Source: JAUVXY01 sp964392345
GTDB taxonomy: Bacteria > Actinomycetota > Humimicrobiia > Humimicrobiales > Humimicrobiaceae
Reading direction: 5' to 3'
DNA length: 38,761 nt
Assembly: GCA_964392345.1 (NCBI GenBank)
Contig: CAYMPQ010000009.1
Location: 1 to 38,761, forward strand
Position numbers and translations under genes: made by a program. Positions 31,138 through 38,761 of this stretch are shown here, piece by piece. The notes under the pieces are model-generated. The model was given only the letters and a program-made list of their open reading frames with translations. It was not told where the DNA came from and searched no databases. Numbering within the stretch: position 1 is the first letter of the stretch; each line of letters starts with the position of its first letter.

Positions 31138-32772
31138 ATGGCAAAAATGTTTTTTCCTCAATATACAAAGGGAAGAAAGGAAGGAATAAATTTAGTAACA
31201 GGTAAAAGCATACTGGAACATATTAAAAAAATAGGAAGCATAGAAATAGATTCTGAGTGTGGCGGTAAAGGAATATGTGGCAAAGATGTTGTAAGAATCG
31301 AAGAAGGAGCAGAATCTTTAAGCAGTATAAGTAAATCTGAAAAAAAATTCTTAAAACAGGGTAAGCTTAACTCAAGCCAAAGGTTGGCTTGTCAAACTAT
31401 TGTAACCAAAGATAGTAAAGATATAAAAGTTTTTATATCTAATTTTGGTAGATATACTATTCTGACAGATACTATAAAATCAGATGTTGAGTTGAAGCCA
31501 TCTGTATTTAGTAAAGAAGGAAAAATTTTTCACCAGCAAGGAGACGATTTAGGGATATATCAGGGTAAGATATATGGATTAGCTATAGATATAGGTACAA
31601 CTACTTTAGTAATGCAAATAGTTGATTTAGAGACAGGTACAAACATTGGCAGCCCAATAGCAAGTAAGAACCCACAAATAGCTTATGGCAATGATATTAT
31701 TTCCAGGATTGGTTATACAATCAACAATAAAGATGGTTTAGAAGAATTACAGGAAATAGTGGTCAATGGAATAAACGACAGCCTTAAAGAACTGGAGAAA
31801 AAATTAATAGCTAGCGATGGAACAATTATTGATAATATCTATGATGTTGTAATTGTTGGTAATAGTACCATGAGAGACATATTCTTCAATCAGGATGTGT
31901 GTAAACTTGGAGTAATCCCCTTTGAGTCTTTAAATAAAAATTCTATAACAAGAAAAGCTTCCCAATTAGGTTTGAAAGTTAATCCAAATGCTTTTGTTTA
32001 TGGTCCTCCTTTAATTGGAGGACATGCAGGTGCTGACTGCCTTGCAAATATTATTTCTACCAAATTATATAAATACCCGGAAACAGCCATGGTAATAGAT
32101 ATTGGCACTAACGGAGAAATTGTTATTGGTAATAAAGATAAGATAATGACTGCTTCGTGCGCAGCAGGAGGTGCATATGAAGGATACCAAATTAGTTGTG
32201 GTATTGGAGCTATAGAGGGGGCAATAACAAAATTAAAAATAGAAAACAGCCATGTGAAATATGAAACTCTTGGTAACAAACCTCCTTTAGGTGTTTGTGG
32301 CTCTGGAGTAATAGATTTACTTGCTGAACTTTCACGAAATAGTATCATGAATGAAAGAACAAGAATAAATAAAGATTTTTATATAACAGATAATATCAGT
32401 ATTTCACAGGATGATATTAATCAATTAATAATAGCCAAAGCAGGACTTCGCACTGATCAGGATCTTTTAATCAAGTACTATGGAACTAGTCTTGATAAAA
32501 TAGATAAAATCTATTTAACAGGCGCATTTGGAAATTATATGAATATAGAAAATGCAATGACTATTGGTTTGCTGCCAAGGGCAAGCAAAGATAAATTTAT
32601 TAGATTTGGTAATGGAGCATTGGCAGGAGCAATAGATATGTTGCTTTCAAAAGAAATAAGAAACGATACTGAAAATTTAAGAAATTTAATAGATCATAAA
32701 AAACCAAATGAAATAGAAGGGGGAAAGTTTCAATACATAGTAGCTGAAAATATGTATTTTTCTAAAAGATAA
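31138..32772 (+). CDS. Ferredoxin-ASKHA (DUF4445) ATPase, corrinoid-activator-like
   Basis: 544 residues; AGAAGGGATAA precedes the ATG. An N-terminal plant-type [2Fe-2S] domain (about 15-100) has Cys41, Cys47 and Cys85, but the position normally filled by the third Cys is Asp50 (CGGKGICGKDVV). A linker leads to the ASKHA ATPase with LAIDIGTTTLVMQIVDLETG, VIVGNSTMRDIFF, ASCAAGGAYEG, CGSGVIDLLAEL and LTGAFGNYMNIENA. Family members such as RamA and RACE proteins use ATP to drive reductive reactivation of Co(II) corrinoid proteins. No corrinoid protein is encoded nearby, so here it may reduce another metallocentre. It follows the methyltransferase by 34 bases. Confidence 0.9.
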   Translation: MAKMFFPQYTKGRKEGINLVTGKSILEHIKKIGSIEIDSECGGKGICGKDVVRIEEGAESLSSISKSEKKFLKQGKLNSSQRLACQTIVTKDSKDIKVFISNFGRYTILTDTIKSDVELKPSVFSKEGKIFHQQGDDLGIYQGKIYGLAIDIGTTTLVMQIVDLETGTNIGSPIASKNPQIAYGNDIISRIGYTINNKDGLEELQEIVVNGINDSLKELEKKLIASDGTIIDNIYDVVIVGNSTMRDIFFNQDVCKLGVIPFESLNKNSITRKASQLGLKVNPNAFVYGPPLIGGHAGADCLANIISTKLYKYPETAMVIDIGTNGEIVIGNKDKIMTASCAAGGAYEGYQISCGIGAIEGAITKLKIENSHVKYETLGNKPPLGVCGSGVIDLLAELSRNSIMNERTRINKDFYITDNISISQDDINQLIIAKAGLRTDQDLLIKYYGTSLDKIDKIYLTGAFGNYMNIENAMTIGLLPRASKDKFIRFGNGALAGAIDMLLSKEIRNDTENLRNLIDHKKPNEIEGGKFQYIVAENMYFSKR

Positions 32773-32796
32773 ATAATAGATATAATTTATCTTTTT
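32764..32796. terminator. Bidirectional AT-rich terminator between ASKHA and FmdB genes
   Basis: AAAAGATAAAT (32764-32774) and ATTTATCTTTT (32785-32795) form an 11-bp stem around a 10-base loop. It begins inside the last codons of the ASKHA gene and supplies T-rich ends on both strands, fitting the convergent gene arrangement. The low GC of the stem lowers certainty. Confidence 0.5.
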
Positions 32797-32860
32797 CCCC
32801 ATTTATTCTATTTCTTTAATACTCAATAAAATTGGTATTTTTTTCATAAATTTTACGCTA

Positions 32861-33073
32861 TTAGCCAAATGGGCAGGTCCCAGTTGGACAAGAACTTTTT
32901 GAATTTGACTTGCTTGCATTGGTAGATGATCCAATACCAAAGGAAGAAAAAGCTCTCTGAATATTTTTACTTCTACACTTTTTACAAACAAGCTCCTCTT
33001 TCTTTCCGCCTATTCCTAAAAATAAATCAAACTTATTCCCACAATCTTTACATATATAACTATATATTGGCAT
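32861..33073 (-). CDS. FmdB-type zinc ribbon protein
   Basis: 70 residues; AGGAGG precedes the ATG. MPIYSYICKDCGNKFDLFL with Cys8 and Cys11, then Cys30 and Cys33 (CKKC), is the FmdB/CxxC regulatory-protein family zinc ribbon, followed by the usual AFSSFG segment. The end, SCPTGTCPFG, adds two more cysteines (62 and 67). The family was first noted next to formamidase and formylmethanofuran dehydrogenase genes; a regulatory role is assumed but not well shown. It is small enough to be a binding partner of the flavoprotein encoded upstream on the same strand, with 138 bases between them. Confidence 0.85.
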   Translation of the reverse strand: MPIYSYICKDCGNKFDLFLGIGGKKEELVCKKCRSKNIQRAFSSFGIGSSTNASKSNSKSSCPTGTCPFG

Positions 33074-33211
33074 ATTATATTCCTCCTGACCATTATATTA
33101 AATATCATTTAATTCATCTTAGATCCTACTCTAGCAATTTATATAGAAAACATTACTTATTTTATTTGTTGACTTCGCTTACCGCCAATATCTTACTATA
33201 TTTATCTTAAT

Positions 33212-34555
33212 TTATTTTTTTAACTCTTTGATTGCCACTTCAGCTGCATTACTAATCTGATAAGCAACTGGTGAAGCAGTCAGTGCAGGATGTGTTCCCA
33301 TTTGAAAAGTAGCCATATCATTAGCAGTCATCCTTTCATGGATACAAGCACTTATTAAATTTATCATCTCCCCACCTGATTTAGCTCCTATCAGCTGTCC
33401 ACCCAAAATTATGCCTGTTCCTCTTTCAAATATTAAAGTTACCTTTAAATTTTTTCCACCAGGCATACATCCAGGATGAGTATTTGGGGCTTCAGCAGTT
33501 CCTGTAACAACACTGTATCCATTTTCCTTAGCTTCTTGCAGCGAAAGACCTGCTCTAGCCAATGCAGTTTCCCCAAAAGCTGTCGCAAAGACTCCAACCA
33601 CTCCTTCATTTTCTCTATTAATTTTATATAAATTGGCTCCAGCTATTCTTGCCTCGTTACAAGCTATTGAGGCTAACATCATATTTGACATTTTTTTTGA
33701 AAAGAAAGATATTTTTTCACAGCAATCTCCACATGCAAATATATCTTCATCATTGGTTTGCATATATTTGTTTACCTTTATCGAGCCCTTTTCCCCAAGT
33801 TCAATGCGGGCACTCTTAGCAATTTCAGCATTTGGCTTAGCTCCTATACCTATAAGAATAACATCAGCTTTTATTATTTTTCCATCCGAAAGCTTAACTC
33901 CTTCTGTTTTATTATTTCCTACTATTGCTTCAACCCTTGCATTCGTTATTATATTAATACCATTTTTCTTTAAAATATCTTCACCCTGCCTGCAAATATC
34001 TTCATCAAATGCAGCCATTAAGCAGCATGGCAACATTTCCACAACAGTAATATTTATATCCCTATTCTTTTTACATTCATCTGCAAATTCCATTCCTATA
34101 AATCCACCGCCAACAATAACCATATCTAAAGAACTATTTATCTTGTCCAATAATTTTTGCAGATAACCTACATCCTTGTTAACAATATAAACATTTTCTT
34201 TGTCAGAACCATTAATTGGAGGTACTAAAGGTATTGAACCAGTCGCAATTATTAATTTTTCATATTTTATTTTACTGCCTTTTTTTGTTTCTATAATTTT
34301 ATTGCTTCTATCAATTTTAGTTACATTTCCTATTAATAATTTAATATTATTTTTTTCTAATACAGCATCTGGAACCAAATTTTTTAAAGGAGATCCAACA
34401 GTTCCATAGATATATGGTATTCCGCATGGAATCAGTACCTTCTCCTCCTTCCTTATTATTAAAACACTTTTTTCGGGGTAAAATCTCTTGCTTGTTATAG
34501 CGGCAGTCAGACCTGCTGCACTTCCTCCAATTACAACTACATCATAATTGTCCAT
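33212..34555 (-). CDS. CoA-disulfide reductase / NADH oxidase-type flavoprotein
   Basis: 447 residues; GAGGAGGA precedes the ATG. The N-terminal FAD motif VVVIGGSAAGLTAA is at 7-20, an NAD(P)-binding GGGFIGMEFA lies near 155-165, and ANEDIFACGDC-like FAD contact is present as DEDIFACGDCC. A single redox Cys44 in LIPCGIPYIYG marks the class that uses a Cys-SSCoA or Cys-sulfenate: CoA-disulfide reductase, polysulfide/persulfide reductase or NADH oxidase. The C-terminal dimerisation domain (about 330-447) is intact, with a CMPGGKNLKV segment. In this anaerobic metal-sulfur context reduction of sulfane sulfur or CoA persulfide is attractive, but NADH oxidase activity is not excluded. Confidence 0.88.
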   Translation of the reverse strand: MDNYDVVVIGGSAAGLTAAITSKRFYPEKSVLIIRKEEKVLIPCGIPYIYGTVGSPLKNLVPDAVLEKNNIKLLIGNVTKIDRSNKIIETKKGSKIKYEKLIIATGSIPLVPPINGSDKENVYIVNKDVGYLQKLLDKINSSLDMVIVGGGFIGMEFADECKKNRDINITVVEMLPCCLMAAFDEDICRQGEDILKKNGINIITNARVEAIVGNNKTEGVKLSDGKIIKADVILIGIGAKPNAEIAKSARIELGEKGSIKVNKYMQTNDEDIFACGDCCEKISFFSKKMSNMMLASIACNEARIAGANLYKINRENEGVVGVFATAFGETALARAGLSLQEAKENGYSVVTGTAEAPNTHPGCMPGGKNLKVTLIFERGTGIILGGQLIGAKSGGEMINLISACIHERMTANDMATFQMGTHPALTASPVAYQISNAAEVAIKELKK

Positions 34556-34650
34556 TCCTGTTCCTCCTCAAATTAAATTTTAAATTCATTTATTTCCTAA
34601 TATCTTTTTATTTTTTAAAATAACTATAGTTGGCATCAGCAGAAACTATT

Positions 34651-35280
34651 TTATTTTTCTGCCTTTATAACTACAAAAGAACCTTCACCATACCCATCCT
34701 TGGCAGGTTCTTCTTTTTTTACTTTATTAAGTGTATTAAAAATAGTTTGATTGAATATAAAGTTTTTAAAGCCTGCTTTTTCTAAGTGAAGTAATACTTC
34801 TTTTACAGAAAAAAAGGTTGCCGATCTATAAAAGACGCTTTCACCCTTATGTTTTTGATATATTTTTCCAACTTTGCTCTCTCTATCAACAAATCCATTT
34901 ATAAAAAAACCACCTTTTTTCAATACTCTATGCACTTCTTTAAAAGCTTTGTCAACATCATCCAGAAAGCATAAAGTAGTAACCATAAGAACTACATCAT
35001 AAATATTATCTTTAAAAGGAAGATCTTCGGCTATTCCTTCAAATGTTTTAATTCCTATGCTTTTAGCTATGTCTCTCATTTTACATGAAGGCTCAAGTCC
35101 ATACTTAATTCCTAAAGGTTTGGCAAACCTTCCACTTCCAACTCCTATCTCAACACCATTTTTAAAAACAGGTAAAATTTCTCTTATCGCTTTAACTTCA
35201 GATTTATACACATACTCATTTTCATCAAACCATTTCTCATATTTTTCTGTGTATTTTTCGAATGGCTCAATTTTTGCCAT
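34651..35280 (-). CDS. Class I SAM-dependent methyltransferase (second in island)
   Basis: 209 residues; AAAGGA upstream of the ATG. Motif I is VEIGVGSGRF (43-52), with Glu63 at the end of the next strand, then AEDLPFKDNIYDVVLMVTTL and EVHRVLKKGGFFINGFVDRES, a typical Methyltransf_11 layout. It is not closely similar to the methyltransferase at 30492. Its length and the WFDENEYVYKSE start are common among methyltransferases that sit beside DUF5320 and NifX-like genes in anaerobes. Substrate unknown. The decayed duplicate of the other methyltransferase begins about 50 bases upstream on the opposite strand. Confidence 0.8.
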   Translation of the reverse strand: MAKIEPFEKYTEKYEKWFDENEYVYKSEVKAIREILPVFKNGVEIGVGSGRFAKPLGIKYGLEPSCKMRDIAKSIGIKTFEGIAEDLPFKDNIYDVVLMVTTLCFLDDVDKAFKEVHRVLKKGGFFINGFVDRESKVGKIYQKHKGESVFYRSATFFSVKEVLLHLEKAGFKNFIFNQTIFNTLNKVKKEEPAKDGYGEGSFVVIKAEK

Positions 35281-35331
35281 AAATCAATCCTTTCCAGCTT
35301 GCCCAATCTCCTCTGCATATTTTGAAAAGCA

Positions 35332-35412
35332 ATGGATGATATGCTAAAGAATATATTTAAATTTACATTAAATTTTTTATATAATCAAATATTTTTAATG
35401 GAAAATTATTAA
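35332..35412 (+). pseudogene. Decayed duplicate of the 5' end of the methyltransferase at 30492
   Basis: The frame reads MDDMLKNIFKFTLNFLYNQI..., against MDNMLKNILRLALKFLYDQI in the intact gene, and stops after MENY at a TAA (35410-35412). Homology begins upstream of the ATG at about 35308 and is lost after 35412. No methyltransferase core follows. The rest of the 35281-35677 gap contains only AT-rich sequence; I see no gene, terminator or clear promoter in it. Confidence 0.8.
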
Positions 35413-35689
35413 AAGGAATAAATTTTGCAATAAGGCTATTTTTAGTATCTGTTCTTACGCTTGTATAAAAGATATTACTTGTTTTGCCTGATGGCTGAAC
35501 CTACCTGCACTTCCTTGATATTTTTAACTACATTTTATATTATTATAAAACATATTTATAAATACTTGGATGATTTAATATACTAAAAATATTTTTTAAA
35601 AAAGGCTGCACATAGTATGTTTTATCTAACATTTTAAAATTTTTAGGTGTAAACAACAAAACTTGCTATAAAATATTATGGAGGGAAAA

Positions 35690-36982
35690 ATGGGTAAATT
35701 CCAAGAATACAAAAATATAAATGAAAACTACGCAGTCCCAGGAACAATGATGGCTGCAGTTCTCTCTGGAACTGGTTATGATAATTTCAAAATAATGGAA
35801 ATACCAGTTCCAAAACCGGGATCAAATCAATTACTTGCAAGAGTTGACGCAACAACACTTTGTGTTTCAATGAATAAAGCAATAACTTTAGGCTCGGACC
35901 ATAGTTACTTTTATGGTTGGGATCCTGTCAGAAACCCTTTAATTCTTGGAGATGAGGGCTCTATTACACTTGTTGAAATAGGAGAAAGATTAAAGGGAAG
36001 ATACAGGATCGGGCAACGTTATACCATTCAGCCATCTATTCGATGCGCCCCTATTAACAACAGGGAAAACTACATTGACGACGGCAGAGGAATTGAAAGA
36101 CTTGCAGTAGGCTACACGCTTGGAGGCAATTATACTCAATACATTCTTGTCATGGAAGAAGTAATCAATAACAGTGCTCTGGTACCGCTTCCAAGCCAAA
36201 ATATGCCTTATTTTGCAGTATCTCTGGGCGAGCCTATGTCCACAATTGTTAGAGCTCAGCAAATGCATATTAGGGAATATCAAAAAAATCCATCCTCTCC
36301 CAGAAAACTTAAGACAGGCCTTAAGGAAGGCGGCACTACTGTCGTAATAGGACAAGGTCCAATGGGCAGGCTTCATGATGAATTTGCCTTAATGCACAGG
36401 ATTAAAAACATAATAATTGTAGAAACAGACAACAATAGGCTGCACTGGGGGAAGAAAAACCTTGACGACAAAGCAAGAAAGAAAGGAATAAACACCTTCT
36501 ACTTTAACCCAAAAGAAGTTGATATTGTATCAAAAGTAAAAGAAATTACTGAAGGTAAAATGGCAGATGACGTAGTAGTTCCGGTTGGAAATGCTAAAGT
36601 CCAGCAAGATGCAATTAAATTAGCAGGAAGAGGAGGAAGGGTAAATTTATTTGGTGGAGTTAGAGGGTCTATTATTGAGGTTGATCCTGCCTTTTTCCAT
36701 TATAATGAAGGTGTAATTGTTGGATCTACCGGTGCAGAAGCTTATGATATGGAACTGGCACTTCGGGCTATTTCAAATGGTGATATTAACCCGGGGTCAC
36801 ACACAGCTCTTGTTGGAAAATTTCAGGACATACCACAGTTGTTAGAGCGTGCTGTAAATCAGGAGTTTGATGGAAAAGTGATAGTCTACCCGCATATAGA
36901 TCTTGATGGGCCAATTGAAACTGAAGGCAAGTGGAATGGTGAAAAAGAAGAAGATTTATTTGATAGGATGTTAAAAGATTAG
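35690..36982 (+). CDS. SorE-like medium-chain dehydrogenase/reductase
   Basis: 430 residues from the ATG at 35690, chosen because GGAGGG (35680-35685) lies just before it and would be inside the frame if the ATG at 35678 were used. The MDR fold is clear, with the nucleotide-binding TTVVIGQGPMGRL and GGRVNLFGGV strands. DATTLCVSMNKAITLGSDHS resembles the start of L-sorbose-1-phosphate reductase (SorE). The usual GHE motif of the catalytic zinc site reads LGDEGS, with Asp88 for His, and no structural-zinc cysteine loop is present. A sugar-phosphate or polyol substrate is possible. It converges with DUF134, 3 bases apart. Confidence 0.75.
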   Translation: MGKFQEYKNINENYAVPGTMMAAVLSGTGYDNFKIMEIPVPKPGSNQLLARVDATTLCVSMNKAITLGSDHSYFYGWDPVRNPLILGDEGSITLVEIGERLKGRYRIGQRYTIQPSIRCAPINNRENYIDDGRGIERLAVGYTLGGNYTQYILVMEEVINNSALVPLPSQNMPYFAVSLGEPMSTIVRAQQMHIREYQKNPSSPRKLKTGLKEGGTTVVIGQGPMGRLHDEFALMHRIKNIIIVETDNNRLHWGKKNLDDKARKKGINTFYFNPKEVDIVSKVKEITEGKMADDVVVPVGNAKVQQDAIKLAGRGGRVNLFGGVRGSIIEVDPAFFHYNEGVIVGSTGAEAYDMELALRAISNGDINPGSHTALVGKFQDIPQLLERAVNQEFDGKVIVYPHIDLDGPIETEGKWNGEKEEDLFDRMLKD

Positions 36983-36985
36983 CCG

Positions 36986-37447
36986 CTACCAATTTCTGCC
37001 ACGTCTTCTCCTGCCACCCCCGGGCATTGGTTTGGAAAGTTTGTTTCCGACATCTTCTAATTTACTGCCATAGCAGTTCGGACAAGTTAGGTTAGAAGTT
37101 GGCGCTATCTTAGTGTCCCAAACATTTCCACAGCCCAGGCATCTAATTCTGTTTTTTAAAAATATAAAGCTTCCCCCTTCTATTTTTAGAGCTTTCCCGT
37201 CTATTATGGCTTCAGCAGTCTTCTTTCTGGCACTATTTATGAGCCGGGTAAATGTTGGCCTAGATATATTCATTTTCTTTGCAGCATCTTCCTGTTTCAA
37301 TTTTTTATGATCAGCCAGCCTTATTGCTTCATATTCATCTACAGTCAAAGTTACGACGCTCAAATTTTTTACAGGAATTCCCTGAGGTTTAAAATATAAT
37401 ATCCTCGGAGGATAAAGTACATTTCTCTTTTTTCTTGGCTTCACCAT
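36986..37447 (-). CDS. DUF134 putative DNA-binding protein with zinc ribbon
   Basis: 153 residues. The DUF134 core is clear: PPRILYFKPQGIPVKNL, VTLTVDEYEAIRLADHKKL (33-51) and the helix-turn-helix QEDAAKKMNISRPTFTRLI (52-70), then the GKALKIEGG strand. A zinc ribbon is formed by Cys103, Cys106, Cys122 and Cys125 (CLGC...CPNC), and a Gly/Arg-rich tail ends the protein. DUF134 genes are frequent beside NifX-like, DUF5320 and MinD genes in anaerobes, so it is a candidate regulator for the operon promoter at 30381-30429. It lies 6 bases downstream of tyrS on the same strand and is probably co-transcribed with it. Confidence 0.82.
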   Translation of the reverse strand: MVKPRKKRNVLYPPRILYFKPQGIPVKNLSVVTLTVDEYEAIRLADHKKLKQEDAAKKMNISRPTFTRLINSARKKTAEAIIDGKALKIEGGSFIFLKNRIRCLGCGNVWDTKIAPTSNLTCPNCYGSKLEDVGNKLSKPMPGGGRRRRGRNW

Positions 37448-37453
37448 ATTCTT

Positions 37454-38689
37454 TTAATTTTTTATAATAATTTTTCTAAAATGTCTTTTCCCTTTTTGAA
37501 TTATCTTATTATTGATATATTCTACGTCCCATTCATAATCAGGGTCATCCACTTTCTTGCCGTCAACCTTAACTGCGCCCTGGCCTATCAGCCTCCTTCC
37601 CTCACCATTGGACTTTGCAAGGCCGCTGTCTACCAGTAATTTTACTACCCATAACCGCTTTCCCTGTAAATCTTTTTTACTTAGAATATATTCATCAACA
37701 TTATCAGGAATATCCTTCTGCTTAAATATTATATCAAAATACTCTTCCGCTTTTACAGCATCATTTTTACTATACAGAATTTCTATTATTAATTTCGCAA
37801 GTTTTCTTTTTGCTATTGATGGATTTAATTTTTGATTCTTAATATTATCTTCAATCTCGTCAATTTCTTTTTTATCCAACCTTGTAAGAAGTTTAAAATA
37901 ATCAATCATAATATTATCCGGAATAGACATAACTTTTCCAAAGATTTCTTCAGGCTGCTCATCAACTCCAATGTAATTTCCCAAACTTTTGCTCATTTTA
38001 TTAACACCGTCTGTCCCTGTAAGTATTGGCATTGTTATGGCAATCTGGGGACGTTGTGAAAACTCTTTTTGCAATTCCCTGCCCATCAGCAAATTAAATT
38101 TTTGATCTGTTCCGCCAAGTTCAACATCAGCGTTTATTGCAACTGAATCATACGCCTGCATTATTGGGTACATAAATTCCATTATTGCTATAGTAACGTT
38201 CCCTTTAAACCTCTTTTTAAAATCATCTCTTTCCAGCATTCTTGCAACTGTAAACTTAGAGGTTAAATTTAATATATCTTCAAGTTTTAAAGGTTGAAGC
38301 CATCTTGAATTCTTTATCACATCTGTTTTGTTAGGATCAAGTATTTTAAATGCCTGTTTCATATAGGTTTTAGCATTTTTTTCTATAGCTTCAGGTGATA
38401 ATTTTGGGCGAAGAACCGATCTTCCGGAAGGATCGCCAATTCTGGCTGTATAATCACCAATTATTAGAATAGCTTTATGACCTAAATCCTGGAAATTACG
38501 CAGCTTGTTTAAAACCACAGTATGCCCTAAATGAATGTCAGGAGCAGTAGGATCCAGCCCTAATTTTACATTTAGCGGCATACTCTCTTTTATGGACTTG
38601 CCCAGCATACTTTTTAACTCATCCAGCAGCAGGACATCCTCTGTTCCTCCGAGTATTACATCCAGTTGCTTCTGCAGGTTTTTTTCCAT
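37454..38689 (-). CDS. tyrS: Tyrosyl-tRNA synthetase
   Basis: 411 residues, full length. Class I aminoacyl-tRNA synthetase charging tRNA-Tyr. The HIGH-type motif is HLGH (53-56) in DPTAPDIHLGHTVVLNKL, the KMSKS motif is at 231-235, and the C-terminal 65 residues form an S4 RNA-binding domain (LVDSGLAKSNGEGRRLIGQG). The HLGHTVVLNKLRNFQDLGH pattern belongs to the TyrZ-like branch of TyrRS rather than the TyrS type of E. coli. AAAGG lies about 9 bases before the ATG. The 72 bases upstream to the window edge are too short to judge whether a T-box leader is present. Confidence 0.96.
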   Translation of the reverse strand: MEKNLQKQLDVILGGTEDVLLLDELKSMLGKSIKESMPLNVKLGLDPTAPDIHLGHTVVLNKLRNFQDLGHKAILIIGDYTARIGDPSGRSVLRPKLSPEAIEKNAKTYMKQAFKILDPNKTDVIKNSRWLQPLKLEDILNLTSKFTVARMLERDDFKKRFKGNVTIAIMEFMYPIMQAYDSVAINADVELGGTDQKFNLLMGRELQKEFSQRPQIAITMPILTGTDGVNKMSKSLGNYIGVDEQPEEIFGKVMSIPDNIMIDYFKLLTRLDKKEIDEIEDNIKNQKLNPSIAKRKLAKLIIEILYSKNDAVKAEEYFDIIFKQKDIPDNVDEYILSKKDLQGKRLWVVKLLVDSGLAKSNGEGRRLIGQGAVKVDGKKVDDPDYEWDVEYINNKIIQKGKRHFRKIIIKN

Positions 38690-38761
38690 ATTTTTTACCT
38701 TTTAAAAACAGTTGACAATAAGCTCTGAAAACTTGAACTAAATATTAACACAGCAAGCATA

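Noticed and set aside
30463..35412. The 4.8-kb block between direct repeats as a mobile element.
   Set aside because: No transposase, integrase, terminal inverted repeat or short target duplication was seen; an old duplication explains the repeats better.
35647..35660. TGTAAAC upstream of the SorE-like gene matches the left half of the LacI-type operator.
   Set aside because: The right half (AACAAAAC) does not pair; a single 7-mer is expected by chance in AT-rich DNA.
38690..38761. Possible T-box leader of tyrS.
   Set aside because: Only 72 bases remain before the window edge; no T-box core sequence or terminator is visible in them.

Overview
The window is AT-rich (roughly one-third G+C by eye), densely coded bacterial DNA. 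I think it comes from an uncultured, anaerobic, low-GC member of, or relative of, the Actinomycetota. Two gene orders support this: a DUF151 bifunctional nuclease followed by a MerR regulator (1354-3245), and the block lexA / hflX / dapF / miaA / miaB (13380-19729) next to rny. Both resemble conserved actinobacterial neighbourhoods. SpoVS, RNase Y and LL-diaminopimelate aminotransferase fit a deep-branching lineage better than a classical high-GC actinomycete. Phylum assignment from one window remains an inference. There are no rRNA or tRNA genes, no CRISPR array and no intact insertion sequence.

Layout. (1) 1-4324: end of a membrane protein, a DUF3048 lipoprotein, hpt, bifunctional nuclease, MerR regulator with a double palindromic operator, a small PD-(D/E)XK-like protein, and a hexapeptide acetyltransferase. 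(2) 4356-8000: a LacI-type regulator, L-fucose isomerase and a truncated, apparently chimeric URO-D-like gene. The first two have near-consensus promoters carrying the same 14-bp operator; a strong terminator closes the unit. (3) 8146-10899: three toxin-antitoxin modules in a row (RHH/PIN, MNT/HepT, RHH/PIN). (4) 11051-14021: dut, a small TM+LysM (YneA-like) gene with two LexA-like boxes, ilvC with an unusual cofactor loop, and lexA with its own box. (5) 14028-22814: minus-strand housekeeping run hflX, dapL, dapF, miaA, miaB, spoVS, a GHKL ATPase and rny, several of them overlapping; rny has a leader with a terminator-like hairpin. (6) 23271-37447: a metal-cofactor and redox island. (7) 37454-38689: tyrS.

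The most interesting part is the island at 23271-37447. Eleven minus-strand genes lie downstream of one near-perfect promoter at 30401-30429: two DUF5320 proteins, Mrp/NBP35, a radical SAM protein, a NifX/ORP-like protein, a third DUF5320-like zinc-ribbon protein, a second NifX/ORP-like protein, two MinD-type ATPases with inserted ferredoxin domains, a DUF89 protein and HypA. Divergent or nearby genes encode two methyltransferases, an ASKHA/DUF4445 protein, an FmdB zinc ribbon, a CoA-disulfide-reductase-like flavoprotein, a SorE-like dehydrogenase and a DUF134 putative regulator. The set resembles an enlarged version of the anaerobe-specific orange-protein (ORP) complex genes of Desulfovibrio. 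The promoter carries two identical 14-bp palindromes sharing eleven consecutive bases with the lexA operator here, so LexA or an unknown regulator (DUF134 is the local candidate) may control it. Several parts depart from their families: one MinD has a degenerate ferredoxin domain, the ASKHA protein has Asp for a cluster Cys, and the island contains a decayed duplicate of a methyltransferase 5' end.
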